In this document: one piece after another, positions 41,095 through 53,707 of the stretch
How positions within the stretch are numbered: position 1 is the stretch's first letter
How the letters are laid out: each line of letters starts with the position of its first letter
Assembly (NCBI RefSeq): GCF_025370935.1
Contig: NC_133478.1
Coordinates: 13,497,574-13,561,573 of the forward strand
Length of the DNA: 64,000 nt
Source of the DNA: Choristoneura fumiferana
Taxonomy: Eukaryota; Arthropoda; Insecta; Lepidoptera; Tortricidae
Direction: 5' to 3'
Program-made: the position numbers and the translations under genes
The notes under the pieces: model-generated
What the model was told of the DNA's origin: nothing
Databases searched by the model: none
What the model saw: only the letters and a program-made list of their open reading frames with translations

Positions 41095-41240
41095 TCAATG
41101 GAAACTTTCCACGGATACTGCGCGACTTGAGCGAGTGTCATGGCCGAACTGGTGCGCCGCGCGGTTCATATTTTAGGCCCCACCCGCCGCGCCGCGCCTC
41201 GGTTCATATCTCGTGGAATAATAATTATTGTTCGGGCTTA
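41095..41240. promoter_or_regulatory. GC-rich block upstream of unit D
   Basis: A CpG-dense stretch (GCGCCGCGCGG, CGCCGCGCCGCGCC) in otherwise AT-rich DNA, starting about 45 bp before the unit D ATG on its 5' side. This is the expected place for its promoter. No TCAGT initiator with DPE was found. Confidence 0.35.
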
Positions 41241-41309
41241 AGGCGGAAATACACTATTAAAACGCGACGCCACGCCGCTTCGTCCGACTCATGTTTCTGT
41301 CTGCACCTG

Positions 41310-41512
41310 ACCACGTATACTAATATTATAAATGCGAAAGTATGTGTGTTTGTATGGTTGTCCGTCTTTCACGATTTTTGGCATAGATATAGTTTATGGG
41401 CCAGAGAATGACATAGGCTACATTGAATCCCGGCAAAATGCATAGTTCCCGAGGGAACAGCGCGCGATAACCGAATTCCACGCGGGCGGAGCCGCGGGCA
41501 AAAGCTAGTAAT
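41310..41512 (+). repeat. Interspersed repeat ending CGGGCAAAAGCTAGT
   Basis: Starts TATTATAAATGCGAAAGTAT, ends GCCGCGGGCAAAAGCTAGT. It lies upstream of THAP unit D. Confidence 0.6.
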
Positions 41513-42232
41513 CAAAATATGGGACTGGTTAGCACTGACACGCGTTGAATAGCAAGCGTCGCGTAGCGTCGGGTTTTAAATAGTAGAGAAATTATTGTTC
41601 CCAGGACATAATTTTTCTTTGCAGACAAAATCGGGGGCTATGCGAGGAATATTGCGACGACTACTCATCTCGTATGTTTACATCGCGTGGCCGCGAGGCT
41701 TCGATTTTATAATAATCGTACATAGACAGCAATGTACCGCAACTCGCACGTTATTTCCGCGTCATCTAAACCTTCATACTTAGTTTTGCGTTCCATCGCT
41801 TACGATACCATCAACACGAGTTGAAACTCCGCGGGGCAAAAAGATCGCATCATTTCCAACTTTATACCTACGATTTAAAGTCTTATTTGATTTGTGTTAG
41901 ACGAGTTTTAATTTGAAGGAGTGAAATAAATATTTTTCAGTCAACAGGCCTTAAATTCGTTGAGGAGCGAAGGTTGTTTTTTTGTCAGGATAATGGGGCT
42001 CAGAACCTATGTACATACATAGCTGAGTCGACGGGTATTGGCAGGTAAGTACTAGTGATATAATGAATATCGAAGGTCCGATTTCTCACATTAAAAATAA
42101 TTTAATAATAATAATAAAATCTTTATTCAATAAGACAAAATTGCACAAGATAGGAATGAACAATTACAAAGAAAAAGACAACTTAGGTTAAACATAGTAC
42201 AACAGTAGTTCTTAGCATTCATGAATGCTTTG

Positions 42233-42650
42233 CATATCAATGAACTAAAACAATTAGGCACTTTGCTCACCCGCGGCCTTATGATAGCTAAAGTACGTCT
42301 ACGTATGCAAGAAATAGGTATGTGTTCATGCAGTCCCTCCACCTCCACACTGTAAGAATACACACAAACCCATCACCACCACCACAGTACACTGATGCGT
42401 TTCAAAGTCAACCAGAGCTCATCCTCAGAGCATGCTTCCAGATGTTAGTCTAGTTACTAGACTCTAGTAGCATGGTGAACGGTTGTGTTGCTCTGAAGAT
42501 GAGCTCTGGTTAAGCTCGAAACGCATCAGTGTAGTGTGAAGGTGGAGGAACTGCTGTCCATGAACACACATTTCTTGCATACTTATACGTAGCTATCATA
42601 AGGTCGCCGGTGAGTAAAGTAATTGATTGTTTCAGTTCATTTGTCTGAAA
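42233..42650. repeat. Foldback of the CCTTATGATAGC repeat
   Basis: The left half (CCCGCGGCCTTATGATAGCT ... GAGCTCATCCTCAGAGCA) is inverted in the right half (GAAGATGAGCTCTGGTTAAG ... AGCTATCATAAGGTCGCCGG). Single-arm copies: 10665-10925, 34110-34245 and 59805-60025. Confidence 0.62.
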
Positions 42651-42879
42651 ATCTTAATCTATGTATATTTGTAACCAACTCAAAATGTATGTATGTAAAC
42701 TCTTTGTAAGTATAATCTCTGCCATGTTTGAGGGGATGAGAAGAGCATTCAGTTAAGGACAGTCAAAAAGTCTAGACAAAATGAGACGAAATGACGATAC
42801 ACTGCTACATTTCGCTTAGGAGCAGGGCTCTGCTAACACTAGATAATTTAGGTTTTTTTATTATTTTGGCATTCTTAAT

Positions 42880-43240
42880 TGAATATATATATGTTTAGAC
42901 ATCATTTATTCAGTAAACAATACATGATTGTGTTTGAATCTCTTACAGCTAACAATAAAATACATCAAATATATTATCCAACACATACTCTGATCTATAC
43001 ATTTCATCAAATATTTCGTCAATACTGTAAAAACACCCTCTCAATAAAAATGGTTTTAACTTATCTTTAAAAAAAAATTACGGTACGATACCTTTAGCTC
43101 AACAGGAAGTTTATTAAACAACCTAACAGTCTGGTTCCTAGGTTTTCCTATTTCTGATGCGCGTGAGTACACGAATTTCTTGTTCTTCATATGTTTCAAA
43201 CTAAATTTTATGTTTAACAAATTCAGTGAGCAGTAATAAG
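42880..43240 (-). mobile_element. CR1-like LINE 3' fragment
   Basis: The minus strand reads KNKKFVYSRASEIGKPRNQ, VRLFNKLPVEL, then after a frameshift LRGCFYSIDEIFDE and a stop, the C-terminus of a LINE ORF2, followed by an AATAAATGATGTC tail. Broken. Confidence 0.62.
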
Positions 43241-44579
43241 AACGTATAGACTAGGCACCGTCAGAATATCCATCAGAATTTCCATGTAGATACGTTTTAT
43301 TTTCCATCTATAGATGTGAACTTGATTATTATCCACCGAACTAAAAATCGTAACAAAACAATGAATCACTCAGCTTAGGAAACTGCCTATCGTTTATGTA
43401 TTTGACAATGGCACGTCAAGTGGTGAGGTAGACTCCTAATTTTTCTCTATTTAGGACATCAGTCGATGTACAATGACCTCGTCGAGCGCCAACCGTCACC
43501 AACCTTGCGGCGCGGCGCGCGGGGCGCGGGGCGGGCTTCGAATTTCAAATTCGATTGCCGCGTAATAATCCCGCAATCCCGGAGTGTGGACATCACTATT
43601 ATGAAATAATTAAACTATTTCAGTGTTATTTTGCACAGATTCATATTAATGAACTACTTTTTATCTCATTACTACTTTGCAAGACTGTAAGACAAATTCC
43701 ACATTCACGATAGATAATCATAAATTACAACTATTTTTATTAGATAGTTTACGCAGTAGAGAATATAGACTAGGTAATTTAAAGGGTCGTAATTATAAGA
43801 CTTTGACACAACACAACCAGCGACTGGTATTGATAAAAATATTAAAGGTCATAATTTAAATGGTTTAGTAATGGGATTGTTAAGATATCAACCTACTTAA
43901 TGATAATGATAGATATTTTGGTTGACTTTTAGAGTACCTTTTAACTAATCTAAAAAGGTACAAAGGGGTCATACATAAAATAAACCATTAACCGTAATTA
44001 TCGAATAAAACCTTCAAACGAGCAATTCTTGTATCAGAATCTCGGAAACGGCTCCAACGATTACGGTGAAATTTGGTATGTAGGGGTTTTGAGGATGACA
44101 AATTGATCTAGCTTTATTTTATCTCTGGGAAAACGCTTATTAACGAGTTTTAGGCCGCGCAAAGCTCGGTCGCCCAGGTACTTGTCATAATATGTAACGG
44201 TGTAAAAAACTATGAATATGTTAACTGCTTTTTAAACTCTGTCTTGGTCAATGTCAAATTAGCGCGGCAGGTAAGCGACTTGTGAAAGTGGCAAGAGTTC
44301 GGTCACGTAAGAGGGCAAAAATAAATTTCAAAATAACCTAGCAAACGATCGAATTCCATTTTGAGCGTTAACGCAGCAACTGGTTACGTTTCATTCAATT
44401 AAGACTTATGAATACACACAATAATTGTACATCAATCATTTTATATAGATTGATTTGTCTTTTATACTAACAATAGCTTGCGTGTTGAGTAGTTAAGAAC
44501 TTGAGATTGGTATCAATGTCATTTATTATTTGATGTAACTCATCTCCATTCATCAAAATCATTATACTAGCTCCTGTGC
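43241..44579. other. No gene seen; one GC-rich patch
   Basis: A CpG-dense patch GGCGCGGCGCGCGGGGCGCG lies at about 43500-43540. The rest is AT-rich with short chance frames. Confidence 0.4.
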
Positions 44580-45056
44580 GCCGACGCATAGCGTCTACAA
44601 CTTCCAAGCGCCGACACAATCTAGAGCAGATTATGCTACAGTGGAAAGATCTGCCACATCACTGTCGTTCACACGGAGCTCATTCCACGATCACGTCACA
44701 GCGATTTTAGGGCAAGATGCTGCGCTCGCGTAGCGTGCGAGAACGAGAGAGTGAGAGTGTGGCTCACAGGTGTGCGCACAGGCAGCCGGCCGGCCCATCA
44801 GCTGTTCGCGTTCGCTCGTGCCCGTTGCTCAAATGAATGCCGCGTGCACTGCAGTGGCACTGAACCCAGTGCCCGTCGATAGCCGCCGGCGGATAGACGC
44901 GACGCGAGCCCGCCGCTGACGCCCGCTCGGCATCTCGCTCGCATCCCGTTGCCCGCCTTTCTGCCCCAACACTACCGTAACCACGGATGTGTGCGTGCAT
45001 GTATATCGTGTTGTCACTGTCGCGCCGATACCGAGCTCTTTGTCTAATTAGCAGGT
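44580..45056. promoter_or_regulatory. CpG-rich block, possible promoter and 5' exon
   Basis: GC content rises sharply (GCCGGCCGGCCC, GCCGCCGGCGG, GCGACGCGAGCCCGCCGC) with many CpG, in AT-rich flanks. On the plus strand it ends at AATTAGCAG|GTAGGC (45053/45054), a possible donor of an untranslated first exon. Frames on the minus strand over it are not recognised. A downstream gene was not found. Confidence 0.35.
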
Positions 45057-45059
45057 AGG

Positions 45060-47008
45060 CAAATGTTTCACTAATCCTTTTTAGTGAGATATAAGCGCGC
45101 TACTTCTGTTGATTGTTTTCTTTCGTAACAATCTTTATATAACTTTGCTATGCATTGTTTTGCGCTGTTTGTTTGTGAACTTATTTAGGTGAGTAAGTAT
45201 ACGAATTCCGATGATGGAAAAAAGATGAAACAAAGAACTTGGTGGGTAGTAGGACTAGCAACAAAGCGTATAAAGTTAGTAGAAGTAAAGAAATAATATG
45301 GTAAGGTATAAAAGGTATGCTCGAAACAGTAAGTTAAAAAGTAACAAAACAGGTTTCCGTAAAATGGCATCTGGCACGTACTTAATTGATTTAATGGCGG
45401 CACAGCTGACATTTATAATTATGACAGTAATACTATTAACTACACAGACAATGTGTATTAAAGAGTCATGTATTTATTGTCCAACTGGAGTAAGTTTAAT
45501 TAGCCACGTCTTCTATTTGGTCATTCTGGGTGCTATCTATTTAAGTGACGTACTGGATTCTTCAATATTAGTTAAGTGCGTATCTAATGTGTTCACACTT
45601 GAGGTGAACTGTTATTAGAAATGCGGAACCGTTGTATTGGTTCATCATCCCAGCCTATATACGTCCCACTGCTGGGCACAGGCCTCCTCTCAGAACAAGA
45701 GGGCTTGAGGGCTTTGTATTGGTTGATGTGATTCAATTAACCTCGTCTAGGTCTCAAAGTTTCCTTGAGTTTAGTTGAAAATCATGCAATACTATGTATA
45801 TCTATAGAATACTATCAGAGTACAACAACAACACAAACAACTACAACACAGTTACGGTATCAGGGTACAACTCTAAAATGTATGACTTATTTAAATACAT
45901 CTGGCTTACTCATATATTTAGCTTCTCTACTGTTTCTGTGCTATGCCTGTGTCACGCACACAAGCATCATGGTGCGTCTCACTTTTTAGAAGCCAGATTG
46001 AATATAACGAACTCCTTACGAGTAACAGTCACTATGGTTTGGTAAGTTTTGAAGGTACGCAAGGATGCAACGCTGTTCACTTGGATTTTATTCTCAATTC
46101 TATAGTAGGTATTATAGAACGTAAAATCAGTTCGCGTCCCGTGGACGATGAAAGCGAGGAAAGAATGTACGCCGGCCAAGCTTAAGTGCATACTTGGTGC
46201 ACTACTAATTAACGTTTCTAAACTACTTAAGAAATTAACATTGGGGTCATGTAATTGACTGTCATGATTGTGACAAAAGAAATGATTCTGTGTTTAACAG
46301 AGAAGTAAAAACTTTGTCAAAACCGTCTAAGAGTATGTTGTAAAGTAATGATTTGGTTTGCAATCGTTATTGTATAAACGTTCCACGTTTACTTTGGTTT
46401 TGATATTGTTTAATATTGATTTTATATTACTGTAAAACAATAGGTAAGTAATGCTGACCCTTAGGCAGCTTTAGAATTTTAGATACTAATATATATGAAT
46501 CATGCTTTAGTCCCGTTTTCCCGGGATTATAGAGTATATCTGTCACAGCTCTATTTTCTTATATTTTCCAATCGCTAAGCATGTAATTGTTTATTTAGTA
46601 ATATTACAATAAGTCATTGTCTACTCTTGATGATTTATAATTTAATTTAATAGAGCTATGCGGAACAGCTTTCATTGTAATAAAATAGACAAGAAAAAGT
46701 TGAAAGTCAGTAGCCCTTTCACTTTCATGTATCTGTGGTAACTATAGTTCATAATAAATAATAATGTTGTTCAAATCATAGCTTTTTAGAAGGACCATGG
46801 AAAGGTAAAATCGTTCTTATTAACATTATTGAGCAAAATCCCGCTACTTTGTTTCCGTCGAAGATTAGAAAGTAGACTATAGTTACTTGCACTGACTATA
46901 GTTAGTTGCTTGCACTTTGCAAAAAGTAACTTTATGATACTCTTACGTATGTATAAATAGGTTTTATATATTATAAGCACATAGTTGCAATGGTTTAGGA
47001 TGCCGTTA
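45060..47008. other. No gene established
   Basis: Contains a 106-codon plus frame (45298-45618) with two hydrophobic stretches, and 74-83-codon frames near 45.8-46.2 kb, none recognised. A type-1 SINE tail is at 45643-45705. A fast-evolving exon cannot be excluded. Confidence 0.3.
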
Positions 47009-47010
47009 TA

Positions 47011-47145
47011 CAGTCGAATTCATAAATTTGTGAGCAAATTTTGTTCAAAAATATTTGAACACGACTCTACTTATTGTTAACGGCGTAGAAGTGTGTTCAG
47101 ATATTTTTGATCAAATTTTTGCTCACAAGTTTATGAAGTCGACTG
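47011..47145. mobile_element. Mariner-like MITE (CAGTCGA) with TA duplication
   Basis: CAGTCGAATTCATAAATTTG pairs with CAAGTTTATGAAGTCGACTG; TA on each side. Other copies: 58979-59113 (full) and 62040-62083 (right end only). Confidence 0.72.
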
Positions 47146-47176
47146 TACGTCAGTCAGACAGATACAAGTACAGCAG

Positions 47177-47231
47177 TACCACTACCATGAGTTTCCAGTG
47201 ACCGTACTCGATAGCGACGGCGTAAATTATT
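47177..47231. mobile_element. Half copy of TACCACTACCATGAG MITE
   Basis: Only the left arm of the family is present, ending at TAAATTATTAGTAC. The element is broken. Confidence 0.6.
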
Positions 47232-47297
47232 AGTACAATTGTTTGTAAAAGACGGACAAACATACAAACACACACACACACTTTTGCATTTATAATA

Positions 47298-47457
47298 CTA
47301 CCCTCCTAAGCCGAAAGGCGCTATCTCAAAATAAAACGCTTTTCTGTCATTTACACCATTTAATGCAGAACGTTTTAAGCTACACAATAGTATTAGTATT
47401 AGGTAATTACTCAAAAGTGTTTTTTTTTAGAGATAGTGCCTTTTGGCTTAGGAGGGC
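47298..47457. mobile_element. MITE, CCTCCTAAGCCGAAAGGCGC termini
   Basis: Left CTCCTAAGCCGAAAGGCGCT is inverted at the right as AGTGCCTTTTGGCTTAGGAG; inner AAAACGCTTTT / AAAAGTGTTTT also pair. Confidence 0.62.
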
Positions 47458-48364
47458 AGAATATTAGTATGGATGGACCCACTTAACGCCTGAATCAGTA
47501 AAAACTTACACAGCTCTTGTAATCACTGTGGGGTTTTACATAACAAAATACCCTATATCTCATGGCTGTATGTATCAATATACTACAGTATCCTATGTAG
47601 ATCATGGACCCATTCCGGCCGCCACCGAACTTCATGACAAATTAGTCAGAAGGCGGGGTGGGGGGGGGGCGTGACGTCATCAATCGGTATGCGATATCAC
47701 AATAGCCGTTGTGTGAGTGAGACGGTAATGAAATGAGGTGACTTTTGTTTAGTGACGTTAGTTTCAATGTGTAAAAAACTTGAGAATATTCCCTGTACAT
47801 GTCCGTATGGATAAGTTGACGTTCCATATTAGAAAAATGACTTAAGTCCCATATCAATTCTGTAAACTACCAGCATCTACATACAACAGGTCATCTTTTT
47901 AAGTTTTTTACCTATACTTGTAAGAAAGAAAATAAAGGAATTTATTTATATCAACAATACATACTTCATATGATAAATGCTAAGGTGTGTGTGTTTGTAT
48001 GTTTGTCCGGCTTTCACATCGAAACGGAGCGATGGATTGACGTAATTTTTAGCATAGAGATAGTTTATGGGCTAGAGAGTGACATAGGCTACTTTTTATA
48101 TAACCTAAACAACTTGGAAAAGTAGTAAACCCGCCGACATTATCATTTCAGAATTCAATATCTCAAAAACGGCTGAAACGGTTTTAATGAAATAAAGCTA
48201 AAAACCACCGCAAGGAAACTCGCTTTCACTTGAAAAAACCGCATCGACATCGGTCCATCCGTTTGAGAGCTACGATGCCACAGACAGACATTGGCATCAA
48301 ACTTTTAACACCCCTCTTTATGCGCTGGAGTTTAGAAAATCGTCGTTTAAGTTGGTATTTAATG

Positions 48365-48578
48365 CCTAGGTGATAATTTGAGAAAAGTCCTCAAGTGGCG
48401 ACCACGAACCGGAAGACGAATCGTTGGCAGGCCTCCCACCAGGTGGTCTGACGACATCGTGAGAGTTGCGGGAAACCGGTGGATGAAAGTGGCGAGTTGT
48501 CGTTTATTGTGGCGTTCTAAGGGGGAGATCTTTGTTCAGCAGTGGACGTCTTCAGGCTGATGATGATGATGATGATGT
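48365..48578 (+). mobile_element. RTE LINE 3' end
   Basis: 60-codon frame ending KWRPRTGRRIVGRPPTRWSD ... QQWTSSG stop, the C-terminus of an RTE reverse transcriptase, with a (GATGAT)n tail. 5'-truncated. Confidence 0.78.
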
Positions 48579-49495
48579 GATAATTTGACATGGCCGCTGC
48601 AAATAAACTCTACAAGCAAATCAGTCGGGAGTTCAATTAGTGTTGTGAAGACTCTCGGGCTTAACGACTCAAAGGCCGCAAAGACGGTTTTTTGCATCCA
48701 TACGGATAAAATAAGCCAATTTATTTCTCAAATATGGTCGAGTCTTTAAGACTCTGAAGTCTTAAGAGTTCGAGTCTTTAAGCCTCGAAATGAGCGTTAT
48801 CCACAACTCTAAGTTCAATGCGAAGGCCAACTACTCCCCTGGCTTTAACTTTTATTTAAATTAAAACTTACGGTAATTAACCTGTCAACTGCATATTCAC
48901 TGAAATTATATTAAAGTTAATTAATTGTCCCTATCACACTGGGAATAAACAAGATTAGTTTGATACTGAGCTTAGTTCAAGCTTAGGTACGTAAAATAGT
49001 AGATGGTACAACAAGAGTATAAAACGAGCCATTTTACACGAGGCGTTCATATAACCGCCTGAGCCGGTACGGCGAGGGTGGATAGACACGTCGAGGGGAA
49101 AATGCTCGAGTTACACACTCTGCTTTTCACTTCGAATGAGAGGAAATTAAATAGAAACATTAGCAACAGTGGAAGCAATTTATTGTTCACTTACTAGGGA
49201 CCTTTTATTTTTCATGCATTGCTATACAATTACAAATTTTTAGTTGTATTGATTTATTTTGATTGATTTTTAGTTTTTAGAAACTTTTTTGTTTGTCGCT
49301 GTTGACACCTTATTACCTTGATCTTAGATGAAGATTTTACTTTATGCACTAGAGCATAAAAAGTAATTTTATGTTTCTTAGATCCAGCATAAATTACCAA
49401 CTTTACGAGCATGAGAAGTGAAAAAATGTTTTGGTAAAACAGGGGCAGCAACATACAGTCAAAAAATGGTAGTTACAAACTTTAATAGATAAAAA

Positions 49496-49756
49496 ACCTA
49501 ACCAACAAATAGTTGGAAAACCCCCGACTTTGTCACTTCAAAGTGTTATCTCAAAAACGGCTAAACCGATTTTGATGAAACATGTCTAAGAACCATCGCT
49601 AGAAAACCTGTTTTCAAATAAAAAACCGCATTCAAATCGGTCCACCCGTTTATGAGCTTCAGTGCCACAGACAGACACACACAGATACATAGACACACAA
49701 CAGACACACATAGCGGTCAAACTTATAACACCCCTCTTTTTGCGGCGGGGGTTAAA
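49496..49756 (+). repeat. Interspersed repeat AACCCC-GACTTTGTCACTTCA
   Basis: Best-preserved member: CCCCGACTTTGTCACTTCAA to CACCCCTCTTTTTGCGGCGG, with an expanded ACAGACACACA block near 49672-49710. Confidence 0.68.
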
Positions 49757-49851
49757 AATGCAGACGCATAGAGAACAAAATGAACTGGTGTGGCAGAACT
49801 ACTAAAATAAACTAGATTAAAATATGACGTCATCAACCAAAACAGTTTTAA

Positions 49852-50065
49852 CAAAAAAAATAATCGACTGGATGGCAAACGAGCAAATGTGTCTCCTGAT
49901 GGTAAGAGATCACCACCGCCCAGGGGTATTTCAGATGCTTTGCCAACCTAGAGGCCTAACATGGGATACCTCAAGTGCCAGTAATTTCACCGGCTGTCTT
50001 ACTCTGCGAGCAAGATGGTGGTAGCAATCCGGGCGGGCCTCGCACAAGGTCCTACCACCTGCAAC
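49852..50065 (-). mobile_element. SINE/LINE 3' end (GTCGAATAAAAAA family), deleted copy
   Basis: Same family as 8757-9027 but lacking the GAAGCAGCAGTGCTTGCACT block between the GCTACCACCATCTTGCTCGC and AGAGTAAGACAGCC segments. Confidence 0.7.
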
Positions 50066-50477
50066 TACCAATTGAAAATAAATAGTGATTTTTGCGAAAA
50101 AAAAACGAAAACGATTTCTAATAACGGCTATTCTAAAAAAATGCATCGGTATTTTTTTTAAACATTCCTAATTGTCAAGCACTAACTTTGACCTTCATTT
50201 ATCCACACAAGGAGTTACCACGCGTAATGCTTTTGTGGCAGCTTCCCATTGACTTCTCCAGTCGATATTGCTCTAAGCACGCTTCATAGTGATGTAGTGG
50301 TTGCCATTTCGAAGCAAGTTGGAACAATTCAGCCACAAATGAGATTAGCCCGCGAGCGGGAGCGTAACCCGTATGTATGTATTTTGATTATTAATGCTCT
50401 TGTACCGCCTATGTCTATGGATTTGACGCATGATGGACTTAAACATAAAATGTTACTTGCGGCGCATTCTTTTTAAT

Positions 50478-50672
50478 CCCCGACGCAAAAAGGGGTGTTA
50501 TAAGTTTGATCGCTCTGTGTGTGTGTCTGTGGCACCGTAGCTATTAAGGGGTGGACCGATTTTAATGCGGTTTTTTTATTTGAAAGCAGGTTTTCTAGCG
50601 ATGATTCTTAGACATGTTTTATCAAAATCAGTTCAGCCGTTTTTGAGATATTAACATTGAAGTGACTTTGGT
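50478..50672 (-). repeat. Interspersed repeat AACCCC-GACTTTGTCACTTCA, minus
   Basis: Plus strand starts CCCCGACGCAAAAAGGGGTG and passes ATTTTAATGCGGTTTTTTTA; complement of the family. Confidence 0.62.
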
Positions 50673-50727
50673 GTGATGCTGAGTCCGCTCCTTTTGCCAC
50701 AAAAAACTGTTTTACTGATTAAGTTAA

Positions 50728-50868
50728 GGGGCTGTTTCACCATCCATTGATTAGTGTTAACTGGCGGTTAGGTGTGATGCCGTCTCTATTTGTTTTTTTC
50801 GAATAGACGGAGACGGCATCACATTTAACCGTCGGTTAACGCTAATCAATGGATGGTGAAACAGCCCC
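50728..50868. mobile_element. PIF-like palindromic MITE (copy 3)
   Basis: Complete palindrome GGGGCTGTTTCACCATCCAT ... GGATGGTGAAACAGCCCC with a GTGATGCCGTCTCTATTTGT core. Confidence 0.75.
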
Positions 50869-51109
50869 TTGTTGGGTTTTCGTTTTCAACTGTTTTTTTT
50901 TTTATTTTTTTTGTGGCAACAAATGATGTCTTTCTTTCAAAGTCAGCGAGTGTTCTCTTTTCCATTTTTCCAAGTTGTTTAGGTTATTTTATTATACTTA
51001 TTTCTCGTTTTCTTTCTATGTTGTGAGCAGTTTTCCAACTTTTGCTGGTTAGGTTATTGGTAACGATGGTCTTACGGAATGCGCTGGTGGTATAAAATTG
51101 ACATAAACG

Positions 51110-52877
51110 CAGAATAAACGTCTCGAAACCACTGGTTCCTAACCTTTTTGACCAGAGACAAAGTCGATTTAATCACAATTTTTCCATCATAGTAAGTTTT
51201 TAAAAACATAAAAATCCTCAGGGAATCAAACAACGCTTCCACGTTTTTTTAAAGTCGATTAAAAAGGACAAACTCCCTAACAGTCCATAGCCCAAAGCGT
51301 TCCATAAAAAGCGAGAAACGTCGAAAATAGTACCTCAAAAGGTTCTATCGAACTAGTTTATAAACTGACAAAGTTTTAACGTTAGGCAAGTACGGAGTTT
51401 AAAGCGCCAGTTAAACCATTCATTAACTACGAACTAAATACAGTTTAGTGGAGTTTGGCTCGCTTGAAAAATTTGAAAACTTTTTTGTTAGTGTAAATTT
51501 GTATTATTTCAAATCTTTGAAAGCTAAAGTGTCAAAATTATCTTCCAGTTTGATACGATTGAAGCGTCCATACCCCTTGTCTTTATAATTTAATTGGTTT
51601 CACAATTAGTACTTGCCCAAAGAAAAAGAGCACAATATCCATATCCTTTTGCCACAAAAAACTGTCTTCTGGTTAGGTTTAGTGTAGGTATGTTTTTTCT
51701 TTTTTCAACTGTTCATTTTTTTATTTTATTTTTTGTGGCAATAAATGTTTCTTTCTTTCTTTCTTTCTTTCAATATTCCGGGTTATGTAAGTTTGTATGT
51801 AATTATTAAAACAGCTTTCTGACATGAAAATTAAACAAACCATTATATAACCAAATCTATCTAAAACTATATGTAACTGTCAGACTTAAACGAACTAAGT
51901 CTTTCCCCACTCTCTGATAAATGTCTGTATTTTACGTGACAAATATCTGTGATGCTGTCTCTGCTTATTTTGTTCTAGTTAATAGAGATGGCAGCACAGA
52001 AATGTGTTACATAAAATATCAGAAACTTATTAGAAAGAAAGAAAGAAAGAAATATTTGCCAAAATTCGGCACAGCAAAAAATAAATAACAATTGAAAATA
52101 AGACAACCTTATTACATACTCCTAAATACTAAAAAAGAAAGAAAAAAAGACATTGTGCTGAAAGAAGCAAAAAGGCCATACTCAGTGTGTTGCCACGGCA
52201 AGCCGCAGCTAGAGAGAGGTGAAATAACCCTTATAAAAAAACTATCATAAACTACTTAACTTTTCTATGTACAACTGACCTCGACCCACTCGTAGAGGCG
52301 TAGCTGACGCTACGTCACTTGTGCTACGCATCTACATTGTTGCTACGACAAATAACCTGAGTAGTAATACATTACCGCCCTTGAACCCTTCATCATAATC
52401 ATACCTACTCCAGCAGCCCGCAATCTATACCTACTGGCTATTCAAATCGTACTGTGAAACCCTACATTGTCTTTGCGAGTAGTTTCGTAACCGAATGCTT
52501 CGCTTTTTAAACTGACAGTACTGTTCCCTGATTGGTTGTTATGCGCAACGGTTGCGGCGTTATTGGCTGATATGAATATTCGAACCAATTACAAGAGAAC
52601 GGTGCGACAGTGCTTTAAAGTTCCGATAAATGAGTAGTCGTTTGGGGATTTGAACACTGGGTGGCTTAATTGTATATACAAGTGCTTTGACGTGTGCCAA
52701 AAATTTTATTTAATTTAATTAAAAACGCTGCCAGCATCTTCGGGACCTTGCCTATCGCCTATATAAGAGTTCAATTGGTGGCTGCATGCAGTAATGAAAA
52801 AAATATGATTTGTTTTTGAATAAGATTTTCTACAAGGTTTCTATCGGTGCGTTTTTCTAGGAAAGTGGTGGTAGACT
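51110..52877. other. No gene seen
   Basis: AT-rich sequence with simple (TTTC)/(GAAA) runs and one small foldback; a LINE-like tail (GCGCTGGTGGTATAAAATTG) ends just before, at about 51050-51120. Confidence 0.4.
51925..52025. mobile_element. Small foldback between (TTTC)n and (GAAA)n runs
   Basis: TGTATTTTACGTGACAAATA and GATGCTGTCTCTGC pair imperfectly with downstream TGTTACATAAAATATCAGA and GAGATGGCAGCA. (CTTT)n at 51748-51772 and (GAAA)n at 52033-52052 lie on either side, forming an outer inverted pair. Confidence 0.45.
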
Positions 52878-53023
52878 AAGGGGCTACTAAGTAGGTACGA
52901 AATTCAAAAATCGAAGTTCGTATCGTACCGTCCCTCTCATTCTCGTTTTAAATAATATAAGCGCCAGCGGGACGGCAAGGGCAAGACACGAAGTTCGAAT
53001 TTTGCACTTCGCAGTTAAGGGGC
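52878..53023. mobile_element. Palindromic MITE (GGGCTACT-CGAA family)
   Basis: AAGGGGCTACTAAGTAGGTA left, GCACTTCGCAGTTAAGGGGC right; centre ATAATATAAGCGCCAGCGGG. Confidence 0.66.
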
Positions 53024-53062
53024 CTACGAGTACTTATTTACAATAAAAAATAATAATAATAA

Positions 53063-53362
53063 TAATCCCAGCCTATATACGTCCCACTGCTGGGCACAGG
53101 CCTCCTCTCAGAATGAGAGGGCTTGGGCAGTAGTTCCCACGCGGGCCCAGTGCGGATTGGGAACTTCACACACACCATTGAATTGCTTCGCAGGTTTGTG
53201 CAGGTTTCCTCACGATGTTTTCCTTCACCGTAAAGCTCGTGGTAAATTTCAAATGTAATTTCGCACATGAATTCCGAAAAACTGAGAGGTGCGAGCCGGG
53301 GTTTGAACCCACGATCCTCTGCTTGAGAGGCCATAGGTCAAACCACTCGGCCACCGCGGCTT
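53063..53362 (-). mobile_element. tRNA-derived SINE (type 1), minus strand
   Basis: Full-length complement of the 57541-57850 family, from the head AAGCCGCGGTGGCCGAGTGG to the tail. Fragments on the same strand: 45643-45705, 56795-56883 and 62148-62225; on the plus strand 59201-59315. Confidence 0.8.
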
Positions 53363-53487
53363 CCCACTTGCACTTATTTACAATATTCCAGTAAAATCGT
53401 TTCAGTAGCATGACGTTGCGGTGCACGATCCACCGATTTACGGTCATCTTGTGATCTTTTGTGAACCTAAACATAACATAACCAAGA

Positions 53488-53707
53488 AAAAAGTTGAAAA
53501 ACCCCCGACTTTGTCACTTCAAAGTTCAATTTCTCAAAAACGGCTTAACCGATTTTAATGAAACATGTTTAAGAACCATTGCTAGAAACCCTGCTTTCAA
53601 ATAAAAAAAAACCGCATTCAAATCGGTCCACCCGTTAAAGAGCTACGGTGCCCCAGACAACACATAGCGGTCAAACTTATAACACCCCTTTTTGCATCAG
53701 GGGTTAA
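53488..53707 (+). repeat. Interspersed repeat AACCCC-GACTTTGTCACTTCA
   Basis: CCCCGACTTTGTCACTTCAA through TAACACCCCTTTTTGCATCA; follows the minus-strand type-1 SINE. Confidence 0.66.

Noticed and set aside
45298..45618. 106-codon membrane-like protein
   Set aside because: Not rejected outright, but no family, no Kozak or promoter support, and hydrophobicity is expected from T-rich DNA.
53038..53474. 98- and 102-codon genes
   Set aside because: They fall in a minus-strand type-1 SINE; the same frame (MASQAEDRGFKPRLAPLSFS) appears in the copy at 57569.
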